DNA of 64,000 nt from Tyto alba (lineage: Eukaryota; Chordata; Aves; Strigiformes; Tytonidae), in assembly GCF_018691265.1 (NCBI RefSeq), contig NW_024881282.1:52025122-52089121 (forward strand), read 5' to 3'. The position numbers and the translations under genes are program-made. This document shows, piece after piece, positions 1-13,335 of this stretch. The notes under the pieces are model-generated. The model worked only from the letters and a program-made list of their open reading frames with translations, was not told the DNA's origin and did no database searches. Within the stretch, counting starts at the first letter, position 1; every line of letters starts with the position of its first letter.

Positions 1-547
1 TTAAGTTTAAATCTCCAAGGACTCGTTTAGGCAGACGCAGCAGTGAGAATGACAAGAGCCATTATGAGGGAGATGTGCTGTGGGCAGTAAATACAGCCAG
101 AGCTGGGCAGGCGGTGAATATAGCCCAGGTTACAGCATTTGTGGTCTCCTGTGCCAGGTCACCTTCCTGCTGCCACGGACCTTGAGGAATGTCCTTGAGC
201 CTCTGTATGCATTTTACAAATATCTTTGCAGTGACTGATGTGCTCGGGCTATCCTTCTGTATAGGCAGCATCACTGCATTTTAGCCATTTCTTTGTTGTT
301 TGCTGCCTCCAGCAGGTTTACTGGAAAATTTTCCTCCGTCAGTGACAAAAGACCTGCAACAATAAAAGCAGCTGCCTTTGATACTCACAGAGGAGGGCAG
401 AATGGTCCTGAGAAACAAGCAACAGATTTGCAGAGAAGTCAGCTAGAAATTAGCACAACTCCAGGTTGAAAACTATCTCTCTTCATCGTTGTTTAAGTAT
501 TAACAAAACCACTGTTTAAAGGTTTATGAATAACAACAGTCCTGTTT

Positions 548-566
548 AAAAAAAAAAAAAAAAAAA
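548..566. repeat. Poly(A)19 homopolymer
   Basis: Nineteen consecutive A following TTT; no retrotransposon body recognised upstream. Confidence 0.95.
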
Positions 567-3500
567 TTGAAAATAAAACAAGATTATTCTTTCATTCCTC
601 AAGGTCATTCTGGGAGGTTTTATCTCTATGAAAGGACGGAGAAAATAGGAGGAGATTGCTGTAGGCCACCTCTCAAGACAAACCTTCAGGTACTATTTAA
701 GCCGTCTCCATATTCTTACACACCTGCTAGCACAGAATCTTTGAAGCCCAAGTGCAAAGTCTGGGTCATAAGGTCCACCAGGACTAATGAAACCTGAGCT
801 TAAATCCAAAGTTTCAAGAAAGGTCAGTCAGATTGCTGGGTGATAGAAAAATACGAGAGTGCTGCTTGACTGGGAGCAGTGACTGGGAGCCAAACACAAA
901 TTCAAGCATGGGTTAACAAATGTGCGAGCACACACTCACATGAAAAGGGGAGGGGGGATAGGGGCAAAGACTCTGGGAAGGGACATACAATACCCGTCAT
1001 TTTCCTTGCAAGAGACAAGGTGAAGAGATAAAATTAAAGGGGATTTCTCAGAAGTGGAATATGAGCACCAGTACAGAGTGGTCCCTGGATGGATGAGGCC
1101 AGCTGCGAGCCTCAGCCCAAACCACAGCCATCCCTACCTCCCAGCACCACAGCTCCCTGGCCCACAAGACCCATCAGTCACTGCAATGATTTTCTTTCCA
1201 AAAAGGTGTTACAAAGAAAAACAAAATCAGCCAGAGAATCTGAAAGGGCTTCTTCATTTCTGCATTTAACTCTGATTTTTCCACTGTGTAAGCAGGCTTG
1301 AACCTGGAGAGACATACTAATCTCAGTATTAAGGTGCTTGAGAGCTGTGTGTTTATACAAAGCTGTATTTAGATTAAAACTTTATGACCTCTTAACATAT
1401 GCTAGTCTAAAAATAACATTAAGCACGTGGTTTTTATCACAGTTAAAACTATTGCAACAAACTCCTTTCCATCCAACATCATGCCCAGCTGCTTGCTGTT
1501 ATGTTGCATAGTAACAATATTCAGCAAAACCAAAAAACACTTTTGGTCAAATGAAATGGGAAATGAAAATCTGATAGTAGCCCCAAAAGCTCCATGAAGT
1601 CCTTGAAGGAGGATACACAACTGATGCTGTGGCATTTACCCTGCTGAAGGAGATGTAGAGAAGAGGCAGATGCAAACTACAGACCAAGTCCAGTGCCCTG
1701 ATACCCGGTAGGGAATGGGATGGGAACACATTTTCCTGGGGATCACCAAACATTTTTTTGGTCCCTGATACAAGGGAAAGACACTGCAAGGCTGCACCCT
1801 GGTCCAAACTACTCCACTCAGCCGATCAAGTGAGGTAAAGCCAACTACAATAAGTGCCCTCCAGCCTGACTGTGCTCTGGTCCCTCTTGCTGGGAGCTGG
1901 GAACCAGTGGAGGAGCCATTATTTCAGGCTACTGTGTGCCTGGGATATGTAGGAGAATCAGTGAAGAGCAGAAGGAAGAGGAGCAGGTTCTGCCTATGTG
2001 AGCACATCTTCACACAACTGAAGCAGCATGAAATTACATTAGTGCAATGAAAAATCCATCCCCGGACACAAAAGTATCAAACCCTTGGAAATAACATGCC
2101 TGTGACCAGCCCTGATGGCTGGCTTGTGTTTACAGCGTGGCCCAGCTCGTGCCCCTGAGTCAGGTCACCTCTAAACTTTTAAACTATAATTTTTCCTGTA
2201 TGGAAAAAGAAATTAACTCAGAGGTCAGTGTCATGGTCATACCGCAACATTGCCTCCTCAAACCCAGGACAGTCAGACACTCCAAAATACCTCCAGTGAC
2301 AGCATCTGATCTACTTATTTGAAACCCAGACAACACTTGAGTTAATAGGAGCAGAAAAACACTATTCCTTACATCTTCCTGTTCAGCTTAGAGGCGACAG
2401 CACATGCATTTGGCACTTTGTCAGTCAAGCAATTAAAATAAGGAGTTTATAAAGAAAATTCTGACACAAATGCTGGCAGCACTACTGGGCATCCCTGTAA
2501 CACAGATGAAGATCATGAGCAGTTACTGTGATTAAACCCACCCTTGTGAAGGCATGCTACTTATGCCAACATGTGAGGCACATTAGGGCTATCTTTGTGC
2601 TACTATCAGCTTTGGAAAGGCTGCTGACAATACTTTTGATCTTAGTCAGTCCTAAGTTAGAAGCTAAATGGAAGCAGGTAGCTAAAGGCTTGTGAGAATG
2701 GAGGCTTAATTACACCTCACTGATGCCAAGGCAAAACTCCCATCATTAAGTCAGAGGTGGTTTTATACCTTTGTTGCATTTCTGAACATCACTGGTGCCA
2801 CAAATAACCATTTAGAAACCAGCAGGTGAAAGTCAAGTAGCATCTTCCTAGCTGATGAAGAACTCTCTCTGTCCTCTATCAACACTGAGCTAAAATTCAT
2901 TCATCAGGGCACGCTTCCTGGCCACCCACTGGAGTGCTCCTGGGAGATGTCCTGATTTTCCCCACCTGCCTGCTGCAGAAGAGCAGCTACCAACATTACA
3001 ATGCATAAATTTCGAAGGCAATAAGTATTACTCAATCAGTTATAAATGTAGCTGCTCTTTTATTCAGTTGGATGCCAGGCGGCTTCATGTCTGTCCCTCC
3101 CGGCAGCAGTGCACCCATGGTAGCACCATGTTTGCTAGAGGAAAAGCAAACCTCTACCCACAGGAAACTGGTCACTGCAGCCTCTGTCCCACCACAGCAC
3201 AGAGGAGGGTTGCTGGAGGAAGAAACAGCCGAAGTAGATGCACACCAATAATTTACATCGGTCCAGAATTTTCTCCATCCTTCCCTCAGCACCTCTTAAT
3301 CTCAGCTCCACTTCGTTCCTGGCCCTCCAACTTGCTCGTTTTCATCTTCTTCATATTGCATGTCTCTTTTCTTTCCATATTGCATATCTCTGTCTACCTT
3401 TACCTTCCCATCTACATTCACATTCTATCTACAAAGCTTTCAGTGTGGTTTGGTCCCATGTGCCATCACCTCTCAAGGGCTGAGCAGGAGCCAGGGGAGC

Positions 3501-6500
3501 GAAGGAGCTGGGGATTACAGGCTCCGCAGCCTCAGTGGCCAGCGTGAACAGCCCCAGGGCTGGCTGCTCCGATAACATCAAATTTTCCAAGATTTGTGTA
3601 AAACACTACCCTTTGTGATACTTTCTGAAATCTGCTGGAAAGAACAACCTTGGTTTGTCATCTGCCGAAGAGCTTGGTCTGGCAGCTTGGATGGAGAGTC
3701 ATCTCATTTTCTGTGTGCTGTTGCCTCAGCACCTTCTAACCCACTCCACACCTCTCAGTCTTCAACAGACATGAAATGCACCCTTGGTTAGCCCAGCAGA
3801 GCAAGATTCCTGCTTCCAAAATGCATCTTCAGTCTTCCCTAAAAAGGAGGGGAGTTGGGGTCTCCTCTGTGCTCCACGCCAGAGGGCTGTGAACCCAAGC
3901 CAGGGGATGGTACAGGGTAAGGGCCCTACCATGACCCCAGGGGTCTGTCCCAGGGGGACAGGATCCCACAGGGGAGGAGAACGACACCTTCTCTGGTCTG
4001 CTGGGGTCACCCTGGAGTTTAAAGAGCATAAGGCTGTGGGGAGAACAGATGAAAGCGTGCTTCCCGGGGACAGTTAAAATAAAAACTCTCCTGCTCTTTG
4101 GGTTGGTTTTGCTTCTTTCTACATTACTGGTGCTTCAGACACTGTCACCCCTCACCATGCTGCCACTCCAGTACTGGCAGCGGTGGCTCAGAGACCACTG
4201 GGGGCTGCACAGCAGGGATCAGTGCCATGGCCCGGGGGCTTTGCTCACTGCTGGGCTGGTGGCCGAGCGAGGCCCCCCATGCCCCTGGTGTTGTGGGGCT
4301 GCAGAGGAGTGTCCCCAGCTTCAAGGGTGCTTCGATGCGAGTGGTTGTAACAAAAAGCCACAGGGGGCCATGGACCACTGTGGGGTGCCGGGGTGTCACT
4401 CCCAGGAGGGGTTTCAGCTGCAGGGTCATGTGGCCCAGCCCTTGGCGTGTGTCATTAGCTGGCCCCCAGATCCTTGGTGAGATGTAGGTGGCTGCTTCTC
4501 AATCCTGTCCAACCCAACACAGCGGGCAAGTGCCCTCACCTGTGACCGTCAACATGGCCTAAACAGCAAAACTCCCAGCCATGTCGGAGAGCAGAGCAAC
4601 AAGCCGCAGAGCTCCCCATACCCTTGCCTTTGCAGCTTTCAAAGGATCTTTCAACGAAGGAAGGGCTCTGTGTATTTGCTGTAACCTCTCAGCACTTTTT
4701 GGTCTCTTCAACAGGAGGAAGAGGTTGCCCCACTGAAGTCCAGGGTCTTCCCCTTTAGTCAAGCCAAGGAGGTTGAAACATGAGGGACAGGCCTGGGTTT
4801 GTGCTTTCTCCCTGCTTGTTAAACATGACAAGTATTTTCTGCATCTTGAACATGCTTCTAAATTAAGGGAGAAATTTCTTCAGTGCTGTGTTTTCCCTGC
4901 TGCAAAAGTTAACTAACATAGCTACAGATGGAGACTTTGCCTGTCCCCTGGGGCTCCCACGCTGGGGCTATAACATTTGAGAGGAACATGCTCAACCTCT
5001 CATGGCCCACAGCAGCACCATTTCGGTGGGTGACTCCAAAAGACAGACTCGCGGAGGTTCATGTACCTTGGCCATGTCCAAGCCACTCCCAAAGCAACAC
5101 AGGAGCATCCCTACAGGACATCTGAGGTGAGGCAATGTTCATCTCCCACTCCGGGAAGGAACCTGGCAAAGTCCTCTCACTCCAGCCAGGACACACCTTC
5201 ACCTTCCACCACTCACAGGGAGGCAGCCACACACCCTGAAGAGAGGGTCATCCTTTACCCACACCGTGCTCTACTCTAAAGCCAGGGAGACAACTTGGGC
5301 CAGATCCCAAAACTGAGATCTGTCCGTGCTGTTGGTTCCCTTAGGGCCCTTGTGTGCCTGTAGCTCCCAACCTGTGCCCAGCAAGAGGGTGAGCACCTGC
5401 CTCTGCCTCAAGGATGACATGGAAGAGGACAGGGGTGTCCACTCACCTTCAAATGCCAGGGCTGTTGCCCTGCCCATGGCCTTCCTCCACACTCTCCTTG
5501 CTGCCCTTGAGATCCTTCAAGTCTCAGGCGAGGCATCTTTCTCACCGCACATCTGCTTGTCTCACACATTTGTAGGGCAGTGCCACACTGGCACTCTTAG
5601 ATCCACGACCCCATATCTCACGCACCACTACCCAGTCCCACCCGTGATTCACCAACTTGCTGAACAAGGCGTGTGGGGTCCCAACATTGGAAAGAAACTG
5701 CCAGACTTGGAAAACAAGTAATTTGCTACCACCGAAAACTCCTCCACTCAGCAGCGCCCATAGGGCCGGCTCTCCTGTGACCCGGGAGGTCTGTGGGGTG
5801 TTAGTAGGTTCCCACCCAGCCTGAATTAGCTTGCCATCTGCGGGACTGACACCTCCCTGCTGAGGAGCCTGAGCTACATCCACCAGGTCCTTTCACACCA
5901 GCCACAAACAGGCCCCCCGGGAGCACAGATCTGCCGTCGCTTGACCTAGTTTCTAACCACTGGTCTGCATTTGAAACACTCAGTAGATTTTATTTGCTAT
6001 GGAAACAACACCAATTCGACTTTGTAAGATGGTACATGTCAGTGCAATACTGTACCTACCTCTTCTAATTAAGAGACATTTTCAGGGAGGCGATGAAGCA
6101 AATGAGAACCATAATTAACTGAGAAACAACTTGAGTTGTTCTCTTAATTCCCCATGCGCTGGGCTGAAGTTTTATTCTGGCTTCCTACAAAATTACATGT
6201 GCCACATCAAAAGTAAACACTTAATCTAATATTCTAATTGTGTTCTTAGATAAACATCACAGTCATAAATCATTTTAATGAGTATATAAAAAAGAATCAA
6301 ATACCACATTAACTTTTCATTACCTTTTTAACATCCCCCATGGATAATGCAATTCATTTATGGGTATAAAAGCCCACTCTACTATATGCTGTAGGTACAC
6401 AGAAGGATGAAATAGTGTAGCTTTGGGGGTGGTTAAGGTGTTTTAGAATAAGAAATGGCTATGGCTTGTTGATGTACTGCTTGTAAAAATAAAGGTTATG

Positions 6501-9500
6501 CATTGTGACAAAGAAGACTGGGATGGAAACGTGGGAAATTTGATCCATTAATTAAAAAGAAGGGTTTTCTTAATTGCTGCCCCCATACAAAAAAGGTTCT
6601 TAATCAAAGGAAAAGTGAACAGTAGAAAACTGAGGGAAGTCACCTTTTCTTAACAAGCTGTTGATTTAAAGACTCTCCTGTTACAGTCACATAATCAAAT
6701 ATATCCAAAAAATCACAGTTAAGGCAAACTAAGCATCCCAAGGTGGAATGGAAACTTATGCAATAGTAATTCAGCTGTTTTCAGAAGTGTAGCCCTATGT
6801 TTCTGTAAAGAACAGAAGCCCCTGGGGAAAAATCATGCTGTTCTGTAACTCAGCAGAATTTCAACATTGACTTCAAATGTGGTCAGTCTTTGGGTGAAGT
6901 TTCCAGACCTCTCTTTTAGGGAAAAGTCCCTCTTTGGAGCATTTGGTTGATAGTAAGAGCTTAAAAACATAAAATTTTGGTTATCTGAACAAAAGCAGTA
7001 TGAAGCTTCTGTTTCTTTGAAATGATGTAAGCAAATATCCCATGAAGCCTTCCTACAGCAGTACATCTATTGTTTCTAATCTTACATAATTTTTTTGTGT
7101 CTTACTCTAAAATTTATGTTGCAATATTTGTACAGGCAATAGAATTTCACACAGAGCTTTGCAGTAGCTGAATCAAATGACAGCAATAGTGAAGAAAATA
7201 AACTCTTTCACTGTATCCTAATTTATTACACTTGACTGAAATGGTTTAGAGCCATCTCTGGGCCACACAGCCAGTAATTCTCTGCTTCACAGACAAGACA
7301 TATTTTCCTAGATGTAAACTAAATTATTTATATAATGTGTAGAGCATATGAACCATCCATTACCTGATACCTCTGAAACAATAGGATAGAAAGCAACCAG
7401 CATTAATTGATCATCCAACTGTCCAGTTACTTTGTGTGGGCAATTTATGTCAGATGCTATATAATCACACTTCGAAATATTTTCCAGAAATAAATCTTCC
7501 CTATAGAGGGAGGTGGTTGTCTTTGGAGAAACTATTTACGTGCAGTGGTTTGCCAGCTACAGCACTTGGGTAGGATGTGAGCCAAGCTCTCATCCCCACC
7601 GAATAGCAGGGCTGGTGTTCATATGCAAACACACCTGACGGAAGGGCTGAGTTAATAGGCCACTGAGTAATTTTTCTAAGACAGGTTTCTGGAAGGTGTC
7701 AGAGGCGGTTTGGCCTGGCTCAGAGGAATCAGTTAGTAAAATTACAGCTAGTTTCCAACCCAGCAATTTGAAAACCACCTCCAATGGGCTTCCCCACTGC
7801 CGCTGCCGCTCCTGGCTCGGCAGGGCTGGGCGGGCTGGCTCTCTGGTCTGCTCCCCAGGCCGGGCGGTCACCAGCCGGGCAGGAGCTCGTGCAGCTGAAC
7901 CAGACACCCCGGGAGAGGAACAGCTCTGGCTCCAGGGCAGAGCTAGCTGGCATCATCCCCTGCCGATTTCCCTCCTGGGGCCCCTCTGCACCCAGTGATA
8001 TATGTGCTGCCCTCACGAGCATCCCATTTTAACTTGACGCAAAGCCTGGGTCAAACCAAATAAAAAGGCCAGCGTGTCCCCTATGCACCAGCACAGCCAG
8101 GCCCCGGCCCTTACACTGAGCCGTGCTGGCCGGTCCATGGAGGTGTCTCACATGTGAATATCACCAACCAGGATTTCTGGCTAAAATCAGCTCCAGCAAC
8201 ATCAAAGCATCACCTATCTGGTGTCACTACAGACTAATCCATCCCATGCAAACATGGTGATTAATCAATTAATCATATAACAAGGTGTTTTGGCCAATGA
8301 AGATGTTGAAAATCTATTTTTCCTTCTTCTGATTAGGCCACGGGTTCTAAAAAACTTTCCGCTCTATCAGTTTTCTTGTCTCCTTTCAACTATGTGCCCC
8401 ACATGAATGCTTGGGAAAGCTTTTGTTCCTATATCTCAACTTTCTACTCCACCAAAGCAAATATATTTACATCAAAGACAAGCTGCCTCTTAAGTTTGCA
8501 ACCTTCATCTCTTTTTTTTTTTTCATCTCACAAGAATTCTTCCTTTGGAAAAGTCATCCTTGGAGCATTCTTCAACCTAGAAGGTGATGAAATGCTCTGC
8601 ACAATGCAAACTGGGGCAACAGATCAATGTTGTATGTTTTAATGGATACTTACAGCACATGTACAAAAAGTTTCTGTTTTATCTGCTAGGATATTACACA
8701 TAATATTTTTTTGCTGCATATGGAAGAATGCAGAAAGAATAATTTGTTACAAATGCAGTGTAAATCTTCAGGTGGCCTCAGCAGGAACACCCGTGGGGCA
8801 TACAGAAACTGTGTAATGCATGAAAAATAATTGCCTTTCTTCATCTTTTCCTTGCTGCTCCACAAGACCCTGATAACAGGTTGTCTTGACAGGTTGAACA
8901 ATTCACAGCTAAGTCTTTGCAAGGACAAACTCATGTTTCCACGTGTGCTGCTAATCCCAGTTTCCCCAGCAGAGCCAGCCTGGGTGGCAAAGGTGCCTGA
9001 CGCAAACCCCTCAGGATGCTCCACTGTCACCTACAAAGGCAGAGCTAGTGGTGTGCATGGGCCCTGCTGCTCTGGGTGGGATTTCTTTTATTACCAATGT
9101 CTCCTACAGTTGCTGTCCCTTTCTTCCATTTTCAAACCAGTCCATATTTTCCTTTTTTCCTGCCTCTCTCTTTTCCTTGTTTTCTCAAGTCTTTCTGTGA
9201 CTATGTTTTAAATTTCTTTCCTCATCTAAATTTTCATTCTGTTCCCTTTTTCCTTTATCCTCCTAAAAATCAATCCCCACCATGCATTACTGATCACCAG
9301 GAGAGGAGCTGGTGGTGGCAAGACAATTTTGCTCCTCCAAGACCTCTCCTCCACTGATCCTTCTTCCCCATAAAGGTCATTTAAATCCTACAGGAAATTA
9401 AAATTACGGAGGTTATGGGTAAAACATAACAGTATCTATTTTCTCTTTATGTTAACTTAGACAGAGACTTCAACTTAGTAGATGTTTTCCTAAAGTACAG

Positions 9501-12500
9501 GAAGACTTCTACCTTCTCTGGACTTCCCAAATAGGAAAGTTTGCACTACACAAAATTACAGTCCCAGAGCTCTAATGATAGACAACACTTGAATACGGTT
9601 GTTCATAAGAAGTGCCACTCAAATCAGTACCTGGGGTCTGAAGAGGTTTGCAGTGAACATGAGATCAGACCTGTCCACACAAATGTGTCTGAATAATTGA
9701 GCTCCCTCTCCCCCTTGACATGATAATAAATGCTCAGACTTCCATACAAATTTACCATGCATGGAGCTCACCCTGGTGGCAGGTGATATCCTGGAGTTAA
9801 TTCACCTCCCCTCCTCCCCTCATCTCCCTGGCAAACTGTCAAGTCTTCTGGTGATACTTAAAAATACAGGTAAATTACATACAGCTAGTGACCCATTACT
9901 TTTTAACAGAAGGGATCAGACTTTGGTCTGAATCCTAATGGCAAATCATCAATTCAGTTGCTATTTTCACTTGTTATTGAAATATAAGTTGAGGGTCATG
10001 TGGCAGTGGTGGACACCAATGAAAGCCACCAGCTGAATTCTCTTGGTGTGCAGGAACAAGAACTGCAGCCAGTTTCCCACCGAGCAAACCTGACTGGCAG
10101 CCACCCTGCGACACAGGAGTCCTTAGCAAAATGCAGGCAAAAACTCAGCTCTTTGCTGGGTGCAGGGAAGCTGCTGGTACAAGCCCATCTTTCCAGCCAG
10201 CCCCAGCAATCTGCAGGCCACGTTCAAAGTGTGCTCTTATCAGCCCCAGCTCTGAGAGGACGAAGCACAGGGCTGGTTAAATCGCTTCTATATGGGTGGA
10301 AATCCTACCCAGTTTCCAAAACAGCTATTGAATTTGTGGTGATCTGGACATCTCTGGGATCTTCTGAGTGATTTGTTCTTGTACATGCTGAGAGAGCACA
10401 GAGGGTTCAACTGAAGCCCAGGTCCTGTCTGTGCCCAAAAGCAGATGCTACACTGAAAATGACCTGTAGACATGGTGAGACCTTTTGGTCTCAATGAGGA
10501 GGTGGGATGTGGGCATCCCTCTGCCATGCCTCTTCCTGAACGTAGATGCAGATTGTGCACCTTCCCTCTACTTCCAGCACTGGTACTGCGCACCCTCCTC
10601 CTGACAGGGTCATAGGCACAATTCCAGAAGGCTCCCAAAGAAGAAACTAGAGTGCCTGTTCACCACAGCACCAACAAGGAAGTGAAAGAAAGGTTTGCTT
10701 TGCTCTTCATCCCTTTCTTCCTATATTTTATTGTCTTCACACTCCTTTCTACAGCAGAGGAATTTCATACTTTAACAGGGCCTCCTTATCTTTGCAGGAG
10801 AGCCTAACTATGTAACTAGCAAAATATAGGGACATTACAGAACAGAGTAACTGCTTAACTGCTTATCTCAATGATAATTTACTTTCTAACTAAAAAGGCA
10901 TATAGCTGTGAGATGGGAATTTATTTACAGTTCATGCCTGACCTTTTTAATGTCTGGCAAAATCATGTTATGGAACTGTTTGAAAATTTATTGTCCCCAT
11001 TTAACAACACTGACATTTTGTGATTATTGGCTCTGGAAAATCTACTGGCACTGTCAGGCAGAGAAAGTTCAGAAAATGCTTCCAGGGAACAACAAAGCTC
11101 TGATTTTTAGAGTGTTGAACACTAAGAGATCCTTTTTATTGCGTATTTTTAATATCCACAAAAAAAGAAAAGCAAGATGCAAAGCAAAGCTGAAAAAAGA
11201 AAGGCAAAAAATACTCTTGATTAAATGCAAATCAGAACTTCACTCCCAGCTGGCTGAAGTTAATGGTAAAAAGCATCATTACTTCAAACCAAGGATGATC
11301 AGGTCCAGGGATGCTCCAAGACCAGTTCTGTGCCAGTTGGGACTGGCGGCAGGTGGAAAGTAGTTCAGAGCAGTCCAGCTGGCACTGGAGCAGCCACATG
11401 AGCTGCAGGCTCATGGGGGGCTGCAGGCAAGGAGCCTCAGCAATTAGCACTTGTGAAACTTTCCAAGTGCTCAAGCCACACAAGCGGCCCACACAGGCAC
11501 ATGAAGGGGTGAAAATGGCCCCATGGGGCTCTTTAAATTGCCAGTGACAAAGTATGCTGTTGTACATGGCCCAAGGAGGTGCTCCTCAGCGGGTATCTAG
11601 CACACAGCATTGATGAGGTTGGACTGCTGCATGAGTAGAACCACCACAAAATTGTCAGGAGGTAGTGGCTTGACATGGTACTCAGGATGGTGTTGAGAAA
11701 ACCTTTGCCAAGATACTTCAATTGTGTTCATGTACAGCAGCAAAACATTAATGCAGAATGACCACTCGCAGTCTCTGTTACAATATGTCATTTTTTTCTG
11801 GACTTTTCATTTCTCACTTTTGACCTTCTTTTTCCAAATACTACCAACCTTCCTTTGCAAAATTTTCCTTTCCCCCCTTAAGTTTTTCCACCTAATGCTA
11901 CAGAAAATTAGCATTATATTTGTAGAAACCAATATTTTTTTTTTGTACACCAGTAAAAAACTAGCTGCTCTGTCAGAGTGCTCTTAAAATTCAGAGTGAT
12001 ATTGATTCATAAAACCCTTTCCATTGACAAGATGAGGCAGCAGACGTCAGCTCTTGAAATGCACGTGTTCATGATGCATCAGCATTTCTGAAGGAATTAG
12101 CCATGCAGGCTTGCAGCTGCTATGGGCAAAATGCATAGTTAGCTAACCAGTTTACCACTGGAGGACGTGGGCTTTCCAATACACTTAGCTTGCTATAAAA
12201 TCTTTAATGAAACAAGATAAAAATTATTTCAGAATTGCAGCTACAAAGAGAACCAAGAAATAAAAGGATTTACAGCCTTTCAAAGATCCCATTTTCAGAC
12301 CCAGTTAGCTACCAGAGTTGCAAACAAAACCACAGGGTACAGCAGAGATCATGGCAGTACGAGACATGAAATATGTAAAACTCTACAAGTGGAAATGCTG
12401 AAAATTACGCTTTACATTGCTATGACAGTTCTTAAACACTGCTGTTTAGAGCTAGCCAAGCACTGCAGAGATTTCATTGAAATATAATGGTCTTTACAAC

Positions 12501-13280
12501 AGTTCTTCTAAATGTAGTGGCTGATCTAACAGAATGTTTTTATAAAGTGAATCAAGCCCAGTGGCCTAGGCTCAGCTGTGCATCCAGACCATTTACAAGC
12601 TGCTGTGCTTCAAGTCGTATCTTTCTTTCTTCAGGTTTTGAGGAATTCTGAACAACTCTTCAGTTACTTCTCATCTGATGTTGCTACGTGGGATAAGACA
12701 CTATGAGTCTCCTTTCAGAGAAGGCTGCATGTGACTGCTGTTATTTTGGCATTTTAATGACATTTTAATACTTCTCACTGTCACTGCAGAGCTCAGATAG
12801 ATTAATAGCATTATTTCAGCATCTGAAACAGATAAACATTCTTTGATAGTCAAAGACTATGAAGACAGAGCATATGAGCATCTCCTTACAATCTATGGTA
12901 TAATTCCTGTAGAGTCTCAGCTGATTCTGTGTCTGGTCCAGGTCTGAGTTCAACTAACAGAAGTGAGAAAATTGCCTGAGTGGTGATGGGGTTAGATGTT
13001 AATGCATCTCTGAGCACACCAGCACTGGAACTGAGAATTGACACAGAGATTTCTACTCTGGGTGGGGAAGGCAGCTGGCACATCAGCATGACTCTGCTTG
13101 GTGGCATCACAGCACTTCAGCAAGCTACCAAGAATATGCCAAAGAGCCACTCTTCAGTTTAATATGTACTAAATAACCCAAAGACTGAATTCTCACTATA
13201 TTGCTAAAATTAAATGTCTAGTTTAATATGGCTGCAGTCAACCAGCACATTTCATTTCTTTGTGTGTCTGTGTTTGGTTC

Positions 13281-13335
13281 TGGGTTTTTTGGGGGTTGTT
13301 GGTTTTTTTGTTTTGTTTTTTTTTTTTTTTTTTTT
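13281..13335. repeat. G/T-rich low-complexity tract ending in T20
   Basis: Nearly pure G and T, ending in a T20 run at 13316-13335. It could be an old poly(A) tail of a minus-strand retrotransposon, but no element body is recognisable to its right. Confidence 0.85.

Noticed and set aside
3068..3547. 159-codon plus-strand open frame
   Set aside because: No recognisable domain, low-complexity aromatic middle part, and no splice or promoter context. Several overlapping frames in the same GC-richer stretch are equally open.
4049..4480. 143-codon frame beginning with a hydrophobic segment like a signal peptide
   Set aside because: The hydrophobic start is followed by Cys/Gly/Pro-rich sequence with no family match I recognise. 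Overlapping frames on both strands are also open, as expected for GC-rich noncoding DNA.
7780..8130. GC-rich patch considered as a CpG-island promoter
   Set aside because: Only about 350 bp, few CpG dinucleotides, no exon or donor site downstream on either strand. Left as unexplained composition.
11232..11567. 111-codon minus-strand frame in a GC-richer patch
   Set aside because: No domain; I considered an LTR or ERV fragment but found no TG...CA ends or target duplication.
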